From Antedon mediterranea (taxonomy: Eukaryota > Echinodermata > Crinoidea > Comatulida > Antedonidae): DNA of 64,000 bases. Positions 24,064-36,591 of this stretch are shown piece after piece. Below the pieces are notes generated by a model. It saw nothing but the letters and a program-made list of their open reading frames with translations. It had not been told where the DNA came from and made no database searches. A program made the position numbers and the translations under genes. Within the stretch, counting starts at the first letter, position 1. Every line of letters begins with the position of its first letter. The stretch is taken from the NCBI RefSeq assembly GCF_964355755.1, contig NC_092675.1, positions 18,676,912 through 18,740,911 of the forward strand, read 5' to 3'.

Positions 24064-25350
24064 CCGGTTGGTGGTGTCACACACCGATCGCATTTTGCAT
24101 GGCTGGCGGCTCAAACATTTCACCCTTTTCTAAATCATCGCCATCCGCAACGCACGCTTGGGCTCAGTGGCAGTATTCATCAATCTCACTTAAGCTAAGG
24201 GAAATACTTACCCTTAAAATTTAAGAATTTCCTTTTAACAAAGGGAAACACTTAATGGGTATTCACAAATGAGTTAAGGGATTCACTTACCTAAAGAAAA
24301 CACTTAATTTAAGGGTAAAACTTAAGGGTAAAAATAATCATAAATATTCATGAGTTTCCCCATTGTCCAATCACAAAGGATTTAATTCCCCTATGGTCCA
24401 ATCACTTTCTTCTCTAAAACTAATTTGCATATTTAGAAAAAGAGTAAGGGGTTGGGGGACGGGGAGGATGAAGAGAAAAGTGTGTGGACGATGATCAATA
24501 AAAAGAAAATGGCAGTCAAAACAAAAACAAGTAAATGAATATTAGACCTAGACTAATTTGTATGAGGATCAAGCAAAATAGGTCTAGCCTAGATGCTACT
24601 AACAAACCAACATTCTGTCTGTATTGAGGCATATGCATCTCTACCTAGCCTACTAGTAGAATGGGGGCTAATTTCTATTAACAACGAAATGGGAAGCCAT
24701 CTTTCACGAAAATCCACTCAAAACAAAAAAATAAATGAATATGTAGGCCTAGATAGACTAATTTGTATAGTGAGGATCAGCAAAAAAGATCTAGGCCTAC
24801 TCGAACCAAACATGAATCCTAGGCTGGTTAGTGGGCACACCAACAGGGGGCCTAGCATCTCTACCTAGCCTAGACTGGGGCTATCTACAAGTAGGCATAG
24901 TACTCGTACATACAGAATCGTCAGCACAACCAAGGTACTGAATAGTTAAGGGAACTTTTAAGGGACCTCTGAGGTCCCTTAAAAGTTAAGGGGAAAATAG
25001 ACAAGGGTTTCCCTTAACCTTCAATCCTTTTTGAATACCACTTAAGTGAAACCTTAAAATATTTTCTTGATTTAAGGGAAATTCTTAGGATTTAAGGGAA
25101 ATATTTCACTTAAGTGTGATTGGTGAATACGGCCACAGGTTCTTAAAGTTTAATTCTTTTCCCACCCACCCTCCCACTTTATTTTATTTTAATTTGGCTT
25201 TTGTAGCATCCCAGTACTTTCTACTTAATCACTTATCCCTCGCACCCTGGGCGAGGGCAATATATACATTTTCTATTTTGCCGTGATCTGTGCTCACGCG
25301 ACTTTTCACAATAAATATTTATCCAAATCATTATATCATCTATATTTGTG
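24064..25350. repeat. Dispersed repeat X, copy 2, split by a 970-bp element
   Basis: 24064-24166 and 25137-25350 together match copy 1 at 4076-4360. The alignment continues directly across the inserted element. Confidence 0.7.
24167..25136. mobile_element. 970-bp non-autonomous inverted-repeat element (GTGGC-GTATTC ends)
   Basis: The left end GTGGCAGTATTCATCAATC and the complement of the right end, GTGGCCGTATTCACCAATC, match. CACTTAAG and runs of TTAAGGGAAAT follow for about 70 bp. The interior has a tandem duplication (about 24532-24668 against 24735-24885, with GGCCTAG-rich sequence) and a strong hairpin around AAGGGACCTCTGAGGTCCCTT at about 24970. No transposase. GTATTC...CTTAAG ends recall ISL2EU/Harbinger-like MITEs, a weak comparison. 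Confidence 0.78.
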
Positions 25351-28300
25351 TTTCATTCTCAGTCTCACACACACACACATACACACACGCATAGAGCAAG
25401 CCTGACTGCAAAATATAATTCTCATCATTTTCACATTAAAGCGCAAGAAATCCACCATAAATTATATCTTTGAAATACACTCAATTCCAAATTCAGTTGA
25501 AAATCAATCCTAGATCCAATGACGACCTAATAATAATGACGTCAAATTTTAAAATAACAAATAAAGTGTAAAAATACATGATGAAGGAACTTGTTTGATG
25601 TATAAAAGTATCTAACTCTTCTTTCAAAAGATGTGTAGCTTGTGTATAAACAGTTTAAATTTCTGTGGTTTTTGTATTTTTGTGTTTTAAGCATCAGGAA
25701 ATCAAATGAATGCCAATATTTTGTTTATGCCAATAAAGATTTATCTTATCTTATTTTAGTCTTTCCTTAATAAAGTACTGAAACGAATATCACTTAATTA
25801 ATAACGTACTCTTCTTCGAATCCATTAGAACCAGGGAAGAGTAAACTTGTGTTGCTCATTATCTGCAAACACGTAAACGGCATATAGGCATATAAATAAG
25901 CATATAAACATTATATTTTCTAAATTATTATGTAATAATTATTATTATGTAATTGGAAATGGTGAAAATAATTATTATTAATTTGAAACTTAAATATAAA
26001 AAAGCAAGTATAATATAAAGAACGTTTGCACAATACAGAACCATGAACAACATAATATAACACAATAGCTTTCTGAAAAGCCTTGCTGTTTAAAATTAAA
26101 ATCACAATGAGTTATGACGTTATTTGAACTAAGTTATAAATACGGGAAATGAAACCCAGTTTAAATAAGAGAGCAACTACTATATATAATACATAGAATG
26201 GTGTTTTCAAGACATGCATGTATGAAAATCAATTACCGGTTGTAAGTTCCGTCGTGTATGTTCATTCTTTATGGAAATAAAACCTTAGCATTTGGAATGG
26301 CATGTATCAAGTTTATATAAAATGTCAACATTTGAATAATCCCTTCTGTCAGTGTCAATGTTCATGTTGATTAATACAAGTTTTAAAAATAATCCATTCG
26401 ACTGTTTTAAAGCCATGGTTTAGATGATTCATTTTATTCGTTGTTTAACGCTCACGACAAACATTGAGACTTTCTTAATTTTTCAAATAATTATAGGCTT
26501 ATTTCGTCTGATTGAGACAATATGTGTTATTAAAACTGCAAACTGTTTTCAGAATGGAACCTACTTTTGATGTTATAAAAAGAAATACAAATGTATAGGC
26601 CTAAAAGGTTTCAATTATGATAAAATGCATACATAAAAATAGATGAACGTTCAGATAATATGTGTTTTCAAATGTGGATATACATCTAAACAATTAATTG
26701 GAAACTTCAAATATTCTTGCGAGTTTATTTAATCTCATCCTACAGCGATCAAAGTCGATCATTACAAGAATGATATGCATCAGAAATGGTATTGTTCGAG
26801 TGAAATACAAGTGCAAAGTTCTCGAGCACGTTTGTGCTGCTAAATTCTCTTACATACTATCACATGCGTGTCACGTTCTGTGATCATAACTTCGTATACT
26901 AATCTAACAACCAATATGTCATAGGGAAGTGTAGTTTACCATAAGTTGATCAAACTCTTCCAAAGTTAAATTATACAGCAAAATGACAAATTAAATACAT
27001 TTTTATTTTCCTGTTATCAGATTGACAAATCACACGGTGGTAACATTATTTATAACACTTAAAGACGTTTGCTATTAAATTTAATGATTAAAATACGATT
27101 ATTGACTCCTTCATGTCCTAATCCTACTCGCTAAGTTATTTCATTTCCACGAAATCTGTATGGACCAATAATCTCATAGTAACATATGCAATTTATTGTA
27201 ACATACTTGGCTTTTTATAAAAGATGGTTTGTCTGAAATACGTATGTGAACGACATGAATTTAACCAACGAATAATCACATTAGAAAGTTACAACATAAC
27301 ATTCCTCTAATAAGACATATAAATGGTTTCTTTCTGACGTGAATATGTCATTGTCTTTAAAAGGTCAAATAAAATTCAGGACATAAGTTTTGGGGATAAT
27401 TCACTTAGATAACTATAATGACAACGATTAAACATTATTATTATCGCCCAACCAATTATTTTCAAAGATTTTAAGGATTAGTAACAGCTTGATTTAGGCT
27501 AAATGTCCTCCGTCATTATTGCAGTGATTACTTTGAGTGGAGCTGGTTGTAGACGGCGATTTGGCTTCATACAACCATACCTTAAGAAAAACATTTTGGA
27601 CATGGCGTGTTAAAACTAAACTTAAGCTGTGTATTGATCACAGTCTAGGCAAATACGACGATGAATACGAGTTTCGCTACATTATTTGCCCACGGCAAAA
27701 GAAACAATAGCTATAGAGACTTATGACAAGTCTAGTGTGGCACTCTTTGTATTACCTGCAAATGAAACATGTGTATGTTGTTACTAATTATATCAATATG
27801 CTGCAACAAACTGGAATAAATCAGTTTAAAATTAATTCAATGAATGAAGAAGACATCAATCAGACCATGACCAATTAATCAGAACACTAATGATACTATC
27901 AATAGATTGACATCGCGTAACTCGACCATCCACGTGAAGAAAGTGATGCTACAATTTAATTAATGGAATATGGGCTATCAACATTACACGCGTTGTCTCA
28001 AACAGGGAATCAGACACACTTTTCCTGTGTAATAATACAGAATGTAATAATAGCGGTAGGCTGCTGAATATAGGCGCGATCTAAATTTTGTTCTGTAGGT
28101 CTACGACACAAAGTGTACACGAAAAAGAATAGACAGATTATATCAATTTTTAAAACGGCTGTCAAATGATGAAATCTCAAACCGTCTCGAAATCAAAATC
28201 TCTGAACTGACAAGTTGATGATAATTTATTTATTTATTTTATTGATGAAACCAGGAGATTTTGACTGGGAAAATCCGTAAAGTTAAGTCTACTTATGCAT

Positions 28301-28941
28301 CATTGTCGGTAGTCAAGTTGTCCACAATCATTCTTGTTAGATATTAGAATTGAAGCTACTGGCTGTAAATTCATACCAACACGCCTACGATTTGAATTCA
28401 ATTTAGATCAATATTTATCTCAGTGTATTTATAGAATAACATCTAATAGTATAGTGGAATTATATCACACACCTACAACGTTCTAAATCACTCCAATATA
28501 AGGAAAGATAGACTTTGTGAACAGTATTCCATGCTACTTGAAGATATTTGTGTTTTAAAAAATAAATTTGTATTTTTTTAAAATCCTAATTTTGCTGTTA
28601 ACCCATGTACACATGGTTGTTATATATTGAGGAAAATAATGGTTAAAACATTGAAAATCAAAACATACCTTACTTTTTGTATGCATTGATATCCACACTT
28701 TGTGCAGATACAACGGTGGGATTGTTTAACATAAAGATATTGTAGACATCAATTATTTACTAAGATAAGATAAAGACAAACATAGGGCTATTCAATTTCA
28801 CCGTTTAAATAGACTGTAGGCCTATGAGAGTAATTGATATTGAACCTAATGCTGGTCATCAGTGTAATGTCCACACATTTTTCAGTTGCTAAGATGAAAC
28901 AGTATTGTGAGTCGAAAATAAATTGCTAACACCGTATTTAA
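25351..28941. other. AT-rich intergenic DNA with a LINE-like tail at 25640-25760
   Basis: Holds a (CA)n tract at about 25368-25390. A 3'-tail-like segment ends AATAAAGATTTATCTTATCT at 25732-25751. Nothing else was recognised. Confidence 0.45.
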
Positions 28942-29106
28942 AGCTCTGTCTACACTATCAAACCAGTTTGACACAAAAGGTGTATGTGCATACTATGGTA
29001 GTAAAATGCCAAAATATGGTAGTGATATGCCCAAATATGGTAGTGATATGACATCATCATGTCCATATATAGATAGATTTTGTCACATAATAATGTAGAC
29101 AGAGCT
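28942..29106. mobile_element. MITE family B, copy 2
   Basis: TIR AGCTCTGTCTACACTATCA and the complement of its partner TGTAGACAGAGCT. The interior repeats TATGGTAGTGATATG and TGACATCATCATGTCC as in the other copies. Flanks read TAA on the left and TTA on the right. Confidence 0.78.
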
Positions 29107-30350
29107 TTATACAAGATCCTCTTTCCACTGTCGTTATTGTCGTTAGTAGTTAAACTGAGATTTGATTTTTAAAAACAGTTAAAGGGGGAATAAAAGGTTT
29201 ACAACGGCACAACGAAGATACAAAATATATTCACAATTTGTCGGGTCAATAAAATACCTTTAAAGAAAATGTAAATTCCCATTGGCATATACCATTGTTA
29301 TTCTCATGACTGATCCTGTTTCAAACAAGGCAATACTCAAGCTAGTATAGGTTCTAGACGGAGTTTGACTTAATATTAGTAAAAAGATAAATATTTTGGC
29401 ATGGCGTTTCATACGTATATTACTTGCAATCGTAAATTTTCAGAAAAAATAACTACAGACTTGGGGCAATGATCTATAATCAAGTATGTCTTTAAAACTA
29501 TCGGTACAATTATAAGGACGCTAAGAAATGATTTTCAAATTTAAATTGTTACAATTTGTTTACCTACAGTATGTGATGGAATTAACTAATATACCACTGA
29601 CGGTGTTGAAAACATCATTTCCAGCCAGACAGAATGACATTCCCAATGTTGTAATGTGTGAACATTAATTATCCTAGGTTTTATTCAAATTGAGTTTACA
29701 TTGAATCTATATTATCATTGAACTATCTATTCTATGATGAATCGTTACGTATTTTTCACCTTTCATGAATAGTCAGTGCGGTTACATTCAGTAATTTTTT
29801 TGTTTTTCTTTGCCTCCTCAGTAGTGTATTTCATTATAGTGATTTAGGTAAATTCTGCTTATTCTGTTTAAAATGTACGGTGGCTTCAATTGTATGTAGT
29901 TTACTTTTAGTAAGATGTCTTTTTTAACGTCTATAACCAGTCACAATGTTGCATTGAGCAATGTTTTTAGAGATTTCTTCTAACTAACAAGTTGGCTTTT
30001 ATGCAAGTGTGCCAATCAATGTATGTTTGAGAGATGGGTGATAAGAAAGGGTTTGGTATGGGTCCTCATTCTTTTTGAAATATTACCTAGTTAATCAAAT
30101 GACGTCATGATCAATAAGAACAATGACAATCATATCTGCACGATATTATTGCTCTGACTAATCCGAAATTATTTGATTGGACGTGAGTATAACATATCAT
30201 TTTCATCAAAGGCAGCATAAATTATTACCCAATAGTTCTATACTGAAAACTTTTCTAATTTTTTTATGTAGAAAATGCATATCTATCTAGTTATCGTCGA
30301 TCGCTGTCAGAAATAGGAGGACTTTATGGAAAATTATGAAGTACAAACCA
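29107..30350. other. AT-rich intergenic DNA, nothing recognised
   Basis: No coding region or repeat identified. Confidence 0.45.
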
Positions 30351-30351
30351 A

Positions 30352-30397
30352 TGTACTTACTGCATACTTTACCGTTCACAAGTATGCAGTAAGTACA
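30352..30397. repeat. Perfect 18-bp inverted repeat with 10-nt loop
   Basis: Arms TGTACTTACTGCATACTT (30352-30369) and its exact complement (30380-30397), loop TACCGTTCAC. Confidence 0.85.
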
Positions 30398-30486
30398 CTG
30401 CAAGTTGAATGCAAGAAGTGAAATGACCCCAAAACCCTAAAATCTAAATATATATATGTTGTTAGTATCATTCATCAACAGTTCAC

Positions 30487-31081
30487 AATGTACATATTTA
30501 GGCATAATTTGTAAAAATATTATTAATACAATGTACTGATGTTTAACCTGCTGTCACCTGATCTACAAAGCTTGTAATTTAGCCTTGAATAATTTACTAT
30601 TTGCATATTCCCGTTGAATATCGGGTAACAGAAAGATATTATCGATTTTGACGATTAACCGCAATGAAAATAATTATATATTAGAAATTATTTATTTTAT
30701 CGACGTAACATATGTAACTTACAGGTCAATACTAGGGCCAATATGTTAATATAATATAATTATATTTACAGTGTACATATTTAATTTGTAAAAATATTAT
30801 GTTTGTATAATATTAATACAATGTACTGATGTTTAACCTGCTGTATCTGATTTAGAATTGAATAATTTGTTTTACAATAATTTATTATTTGTATATCTTA
30901 GTTGAATATATCAGGTAACGGAAAGAAATTGTTTGATTTTGCATTTACGATGAATATCTATATCGATTTTGACGATTAACCTCAATTAAATAAGTATATG
31001 TTAGTAATTATTTATTTTATCAATGTAACATATTTAGCCTACAGATGCAGGTCAATACTAGGGCCAATATAGTAATATAAA
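30487..31081 (+). repeat. Tandem duplication, two units of about 285-310 bp
   Basis: Unit 1 (30487-30768) and unit 2 (30773-31081) share AATACAATGTACTGATGTTT, CGATTTTGACGATTAACC, AATTATTTATTTTATC and GGTCAATACTAGGGCCAATA in the same order, with indels. Confidence 0.85.
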
Positions 31082-31164
31082 GTGGTTTAAAACCGACACA
31101 AACATCACATGTTTACTAAAATTACGTGTGGCCGAGCGGTTAAGAAAGTGGAACCGTAATTACA

Positions 31165-31519
31165 GCAAATTTGGGAAACTAAATTATAGTTTATACACAA
31201 TACCATCTGGAGTAACCCGGACTCCACTACAAGGACATTGAATATCAATAGATAATTATACCTACACTATAGTGACCTCAACAAGTGACAGTTGATGGAT
31301 GGGTTTGGTACTGCCTCCTTTAAGTCTACTTTTTAAGGAGAATTGGTATTTTACACAAGGTTACCGTACTAATAAATTAAACTTAAAAGACTAGGCGACA
31401 TATTTATAAAAACAGGTGTCCCTATCAAATAGATCAGATTGACTATACATAGTATAACAAACTGGACATGTATCATTGATGTTACAGCAACTCGCTAGCA
31501 TCAGTCAGATTTTATTTTC
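31165..31519 (+). repeat. Split direct repeat A1
   Basis: 355 bp matching A2 at offset 5806, beginning GCAAATTTGGGAAAC and ending CAGATTTTATTTTC. It probably holds the promoter of the element RNA. Confidence 0.93.
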
Positions 31520-31676
31520 TGCACATTAATTTACTTTCTTCTGCTACAGGATATATACTATATTTAACTCTGGACGCATATTTTACATAGGATTTTATTT
31601 AATTGATTATCATTTTCTTTGTGTTGCCTATTTTACTACGTTTTTTATACTCGGCGTTCAATTTATTGATTACAAA

Positions 31677-32953
31677 ATGGCACCTACCAGGACAACTACA
31701 AAGCGTTCTACTACGCCGTATGAAAGGGACACGCACAAGAACTGGACAATCGCAAAATTAAAGAGTGAACTTGTTAAGCGAGGTATATCATTCACACAAA
31801 ATGCTAAAAAAATGGCACTGATTCGCCTTTTGACGGAGTCAAATACTGGCTTTGAGGTGTCATCACCAGTTCCGGCTGAAAGTATTGAACCCGCTGAGGA
31901 ACAACAACAACAAACAAACAACAGAAACAATCGGGAACTAACGGAGTTGGTATCGAAGCTTTCTTCAACAGTTAAAAATCTGCAGGAAAATGTTTTCTAA
32001 CTTAACTCAAAGGGTAATTGACCTAGGGCATACTAGTGCCACGAATCCAGTACCACCGCCTACCAGTGGCACGCCTATTAATGCAAACTTTACAACAAAT
32101 GTCGTCGCTATAGAAGACGACACGCAAGGAACTTACACTGTCGACACGGCCCTCCAAGCATATAACGCTCCTGCGAACAACAATACCTCAAGGATGTTTA
32201 AAAAAAACAAGATTTGGATATTCCGCCGAATCTCTACCATTAGTGGAAACAATCTCTCCGGCAATCCGGCAACAGATCATTTCAGGTAGGGATGTTAATT
32301 TAGCATCAATAATGATTCTGTATTACTCTGGTCTATCCATCGAATCCAACAACAAGGATGGTGCAAATGCCCACACTAAAGATATAAGGTTAAACAAAAG
32401 CCTAAATATCGGGGAGTTCATATATGCCTTTGGCATTTATAAAAATATATTGTGCGGAGCTTATCCGCAACGTAGAAAGGAGTTAGACCAATATGAGAGG
32501 GACATTGTAGATATGGCGTCAAGATATCCCGGTAAGGGATTTTACAAATACCACAAACAGTTCAGTTTAACAGCAGCAGCACATTTGCGCTATAACAATA
32601 TTTTGGTCGATTGGTCCGTGAGAAACAACACACTGTTTTGCAACATATTCGCGAACAGTCGTCCCAATACTTGTTCAAAATGCAACAGCACCTTGCATTC
32701 AACGGCGTTCTGCTCTGAGGTGAATATATTTCAGGCGAAAAGTGCTGCTCCAAATAGCTACGCCAGTGACTTATACGGCAGGAAGCGCGTATTCCACAAC
32801 GGCGTAGAAATTTGCAATAACTTCAATGGGAACAGGGGCTGTCTCAGGCCAAGATGTAATAATCTACATGTTTGCCTAGACTGTAAAGGAGACCATGCAA
32901 AACATTTGTGTAGGCTCAGTGCCTCAAAAAACGGACAACGGCCCCACCCTTAA
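31677..32953 (+). pseudogene. DIRS-like gag protein (SAP-like domain and zinc fingers), two frameshifts
   Basis: Nucleocapsid-like protein expected to bind the element RNA. The start ATG follows CAAA. Residues about 20-55 (KLKSELVKRGISFTQNAK...LIRLL) fit a SAP DNA-binding fold, followed by a Q/N-rich stretch. The frame breaks near 31985 (an extra T in TTTT) and near 32200 (eight A where seven would keep frame). It then runs from about 32210 to the stop at 32951-32953. The C-terminal part has CSKCNSTLHSTAFC, a CCCH-type cluster CNNFNGNRGCLRPRCNNLH and CLDCKGDHAKHLC. Both breaks lie in homopolymers, so the gene may be intact in the organism. Confidence 0.8.
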
Positions 32954-34600
32954 GGGGCCAGAGCAGACTGAAACATGACACCGCTAACTTTAACTTGTCT
33001 GTTACAACACCCATTAACATTACGGAACTAACACTAATGCTCGAAACTTTTCCAAACACAAACACCAAAGAGTATTTAATCAACGGACTTTCCCATGGTT
33101 TCTACACAGGCATCAAAAGCCTGCCCAAACAATCAATTGAATGTAAGAACTTGAGATCCGCACTGCGACAACCCGAAATCGTTACGGAACTAATCACAAC
33201 CGAGGTGAGCAAGGGTTATTTGATTGGCCCATATAATAGTAATCCATATAATCAGTATCGTATAAATCCGATTGGTATCGCTGAAGGTAGATACTCGCAC
33301 AAAAACGACTTATTGTGGACCTATCAGCACCTCATGATGACTTAAACAACCCGAGTCTAAACGAACTTATAGACAAAGACGCATTTTCCCTTCAATACGT
33401 ATCAATAGATGACGCGATAAAAATAATAAAACAACAAGGGCAAGGCGCGTTATTGATTAAGACTGATATTACGGACGCCTTCAAAATTATACCGATTCAT
33501 CCTAGCTTAAGAAGTTACCACGGTATCAAATGGGACAATAAATATTACTTTTTTAAACAATTAGTGTTTGGCTGTCGTTCAAGCCCAAAGATATTCGACA
33601 CCTTATCGGAAACTGTTTGTTGGATCGCAACGAACGTATTTAAAATAAAAAATATTCTTCACCTTTTGGATGATTTTCTGGTCATTGAATCGCCACAGAC
33701 AAATGCGGATAGTACAAAACAAGTATTGTTAAACATGTTTTCAACACTCGGTATCCCATTATCGGAAAAGAAAACCGAAGGACCAACTACTTTAATAGAA
33801 TATCTTGGTATTTATCTGGACTCAGTTAACATGGAAGCGAGACTTCCGATGGATAAGGTAAATAGAATCCAACAGATTATACAACAATTCAGTAGGCGCA
33901 AATCATGTTCAAAAAGGGAACTATTGAGCCTACTTGGACACTTGAACTTTGCTTGTAGAGTAATCAATCCAGGGCGTTCCTTTGTATCACACCTTATCGG
34001 GTTGTCTACTACTGTTAAAGAACTACACCATCATATACGCATTAGTCATGAATGTCGGTCTGTTCTAGCGATGTGGTCACGTTTCTTAAAGGGATGGAAC
34101 GGTATTTCTTTTTTCATGAATGACGACATAACAACAGCAAGTGATCTTAAACTTTTTACCGATGCAACACGTACTGCATTTGGGGGAATTTATGATAACG
34201 AATGGTTCCAGGGGGAATTCCCCAAAGACTGCGTCACCGACAAAACGTCCATGGCCTTTTTTGAACTCTATCCTATTGTTATGAGCTGCGTGTTATGGGG
34301 CCATATATGGAGTAGGAAGAGAATTCTGTTTTATTGTGACAATATGGCGACCGTTGAAATTATTACTAAGGGTAGATCAAAAACACCCGAAATTATGAAA
34401 CTGATGAGGAGATTAACCTACTGTATCATTCAGCTACACACTGTTATTATGTCTATGCAAAACACATTGCTGGTAAAGATAATGTAATAGCAGATTCAAT
34501 TTCTCGTTACCAGATGGAGAAGTTCCGAATATTGGCACCCGAGGCGAATCTTCTACCAACGAGCTGTCTACATCATTCCGAGCTTCTGATGAATTAAAAC
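32950..34600 (+). pseudogene. DIRS-like reverse transcriptase and RNase H, two frameshifts
   Basis: RT-RNase H that copies element RNA into DNA. The N-terminal part is open from about 32950 to 33310 (TPINITELTLMLETFPNT). The frame shifts at an A5 run near 33312 and continues from 33315. Residues below count from the Met at 33315. Motif A is TDITDAFKI (D51), motif B FGCRSSPKIFD, and motif C HLLDDFLVI (DD 119-120, with L where many RTs have Y). RNase H residues are D283 (LFTDATRTAFGG), E317 and D342 (FYCDNM). A further one-base loss near 34440 shifts the frame, after which AKHIAGKDNVIADSISRYQ, the end of the RNase H domain, can be read to about 34600. Confidence 0.88.
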
Positions 34601-35572
34601 AGCAAGTCGAACAACTCTGGAACGCAGCTATTTGTGATTCTACAAAAAGAAAATGTGTATCATACAGCGGTTCAACGTTTTTTGAATTTTCTTATTATGT
34701 CAGGTATGATTCTGCCGAAATCAGGACTTCCGCCAATTGTTGAGGGACACCTCATTTATTTTGTAACTCACTGTCAGAAAGTACTGAGCCTAAAACTCCA
34801 TACAATCAAACTCTACCTGTCAGGAATTCGCTTTCATTATATCAAAGCGGGTCATCAAGATATCACATTGGGAACAGAGAGACTACAATACATACTTCGC
34901 GGAATTAAAAAATCACAGAACAATAATCAACAAAAACGTTTACCGATTACTGCAGATGTACTAACAAAAATGAGTAACGTACTTTTGCGGGGTGTGTTTT
35001 CCCCGTTTATGGACCTTATGATTCAGTGTGTGTTCAAGTTAGCGTTTTATGGTTTTTTAAGATGTGGTGAGTTCACATGTAAACGAAAGACTTCCTGTAA
35101 CGATTACTTAAGAATTAGCGATATTACCTTTAGCCCAGATTGCCAATTATATGTTTTACATCTGAGGGCATCCAAAACGGACCCCTTTAGATTGGGAATC
35201 GATATAACAATCTTTGAGAACAAAAATTTATATCCCGTCCATAATATGTCTAAATACATTGCCCTTAGATTGTGTAACGGTGCACCCTATTCAGCCCCGT
35301 TGTTCGTCGAGAACGAATCAACACACGATCCGTTATCAAGGGAACAATTTCTAATGCTTTTAAGGGAAGTTTTAACCAGAAGTGGGATAGATAACCGCAA
35401 TTTTTCAGGTCATTCATTTAGGATAGGGGCTGCAACATCTGCTACTGCAGCAGGTGTAGAAGACCATGTAGTACAAACCCTGGGTAGATGGTCCTCTAAC
35501 TGTTATATTAGATACATCCGAACGAATCGGAAGGTTTTAAAAGACGCTCAAGCAAATATGTGTAAATTGTAA
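34590..35572 (+). CDS. DIRS-like tyrosine recombinase
   Basis: Site-specific recombinase that integrates the circular DNA form without target duplication. From the Met at 34634 the frame has 312 codons with a full catalytic set: R143 (FLRCGEF), K181 in the beta-hairpin (RASKTD), H260 and R263 (GHSFRIGAAT), W286 (LGRWSS) and Y294 (or Y291) in NCYIRYI. The N-terminal SAM-like core-binding part is visible (VQRFLNFL...LHTIKLYLSGIRFH). Sequence before the Met, from about 34590 (QQVEQLWNAAI), is in another frame. The two join by removing one base from an AAAA run near 34650, so the true N-terminus probably lies upstream. Confidence 0.92.
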
Positions 35573-35669
35573 TACTGTACAGTAAATTACCAAGCCTTGC
35601 AATTACCGCAAGCTCGACTTCATCCTAGGGAATCTACAATAAATTAAACGTATTCTACAAGTACAATTT

Positions 35670-35698
35670 AAGGAGTTAGTCTACGCTACGATCTGTCT

Positions 35699-35732
<34 letters not shown>

Positions 35733-35909
35733 ATAATAATCCCGCCGGGCTCATCCCCGGGATTAAATCCAGCCGGGCTCATCCCCTGGATAATTTTGAG
35801 AGATCAACAGCACCTATAACTAACACAACCACTTGTCCCGTCGGGCTCATCCCCCGGGACAAGTCTAGATGATTTTCATGAGTTTAGCTACGCTACGATC
35901 TCTCTCTCT

Positions 35910-35969
<60 letters not shown>

Positions 35970-36141
35970 ATAATCCCGCCGGGCTCATCCCCGGGATTAA
36001 ATCCAGCCGGGCTCATCCCCTGGATAATTTTGAGAGATCAACAGCACCTATAACTAACACAACCACTTGTCCCGTCGGGCTCATCCCCCGGGACAAGTCT
36101 AGATGAATTTCATGAGTTTAGCTACGCTACGATCTCTCTCT

Positions 36142-36190
<49 letters not shown>

Positions 36191-36317
36191 GCCGGGCTCA
36201 TCCCCGGGATTAAATCCAGCCGGGCTCATCCCCTGGATAATTTTGAGAGATCAACAGCACCTATAACTAACACAACCACTTGTCCCGTCGGGCTCAACCC
36301 CGGGACAAGTCTAGATG
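35670..36317 (+). repeat. Three-unit array of A-runs and nine shared-loop hairpins in the DIRS-like element
   Basis: Each unit has TTAG(C/T)CTACGCTACGATCT or similar, a short TC tract and an A-run (31, 57 and about 44 A at 35700, 35911 and 36143), followed by three hairpins. Hairpin 1 closes AATCCCG/CGGGATT (35738-35764), hairpin 2 ATCCAG/CTGGAT (35767-35791), hairpin 3 ACTTGTCCCG/CGGGACAAGT (35831-35864). All share the loop (C/T)CGGGCTCATCCC, which can itself pair GGG with CCC around CTCAT. The unit excluding A-runs is about 180 bp. Function unknown; location between recombinase and B1 suggests a structural RNA or DNA signal of the element. Confidence 0.9.
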
Positions 36318-36591
36318 ATCATCATCGTAGGGATCGAATGTCCTGTTTCCTAATATTTTTATTTTTTTTTTACAAGAGCAGTATATTTATGATTTTAAGG
36401 TTTCTTTTTATTCTTCTTGGTATAGTATGTTTACCAAGAATTAAATGTAATATCATTTTTAAAAACTATGTAAATAGTCTTTTAATAGGCCTACCTTATT
36501 CTTTTTAGAGCCTGTTCTTATACAATTTAAACTACTTTTATTAATATACACTTTGGTTTATTTCTTGGGGGCTTTCTCTCATGCTATTCGC

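Noticed and set aside
24593-24868. 91-codon frame
   Set aside because: It falls within the tandemly duplicated interior of the 970-bp inverted-repeat element and has no recognisable motif.
31125-31164. tRNA-Leu gene
   Set aside because: Only the 5' half is present before the DIRS-like insertion. The rejoined sequence continues into a SINE body, so it is a SINE head.
35696-36320. Repeats with spacers resembling a CRISPR array
   Set aside because: Units are tandem with A-runs and repeated hairpins inside a retrotransposon; there are no unique spacers and no cas genes.
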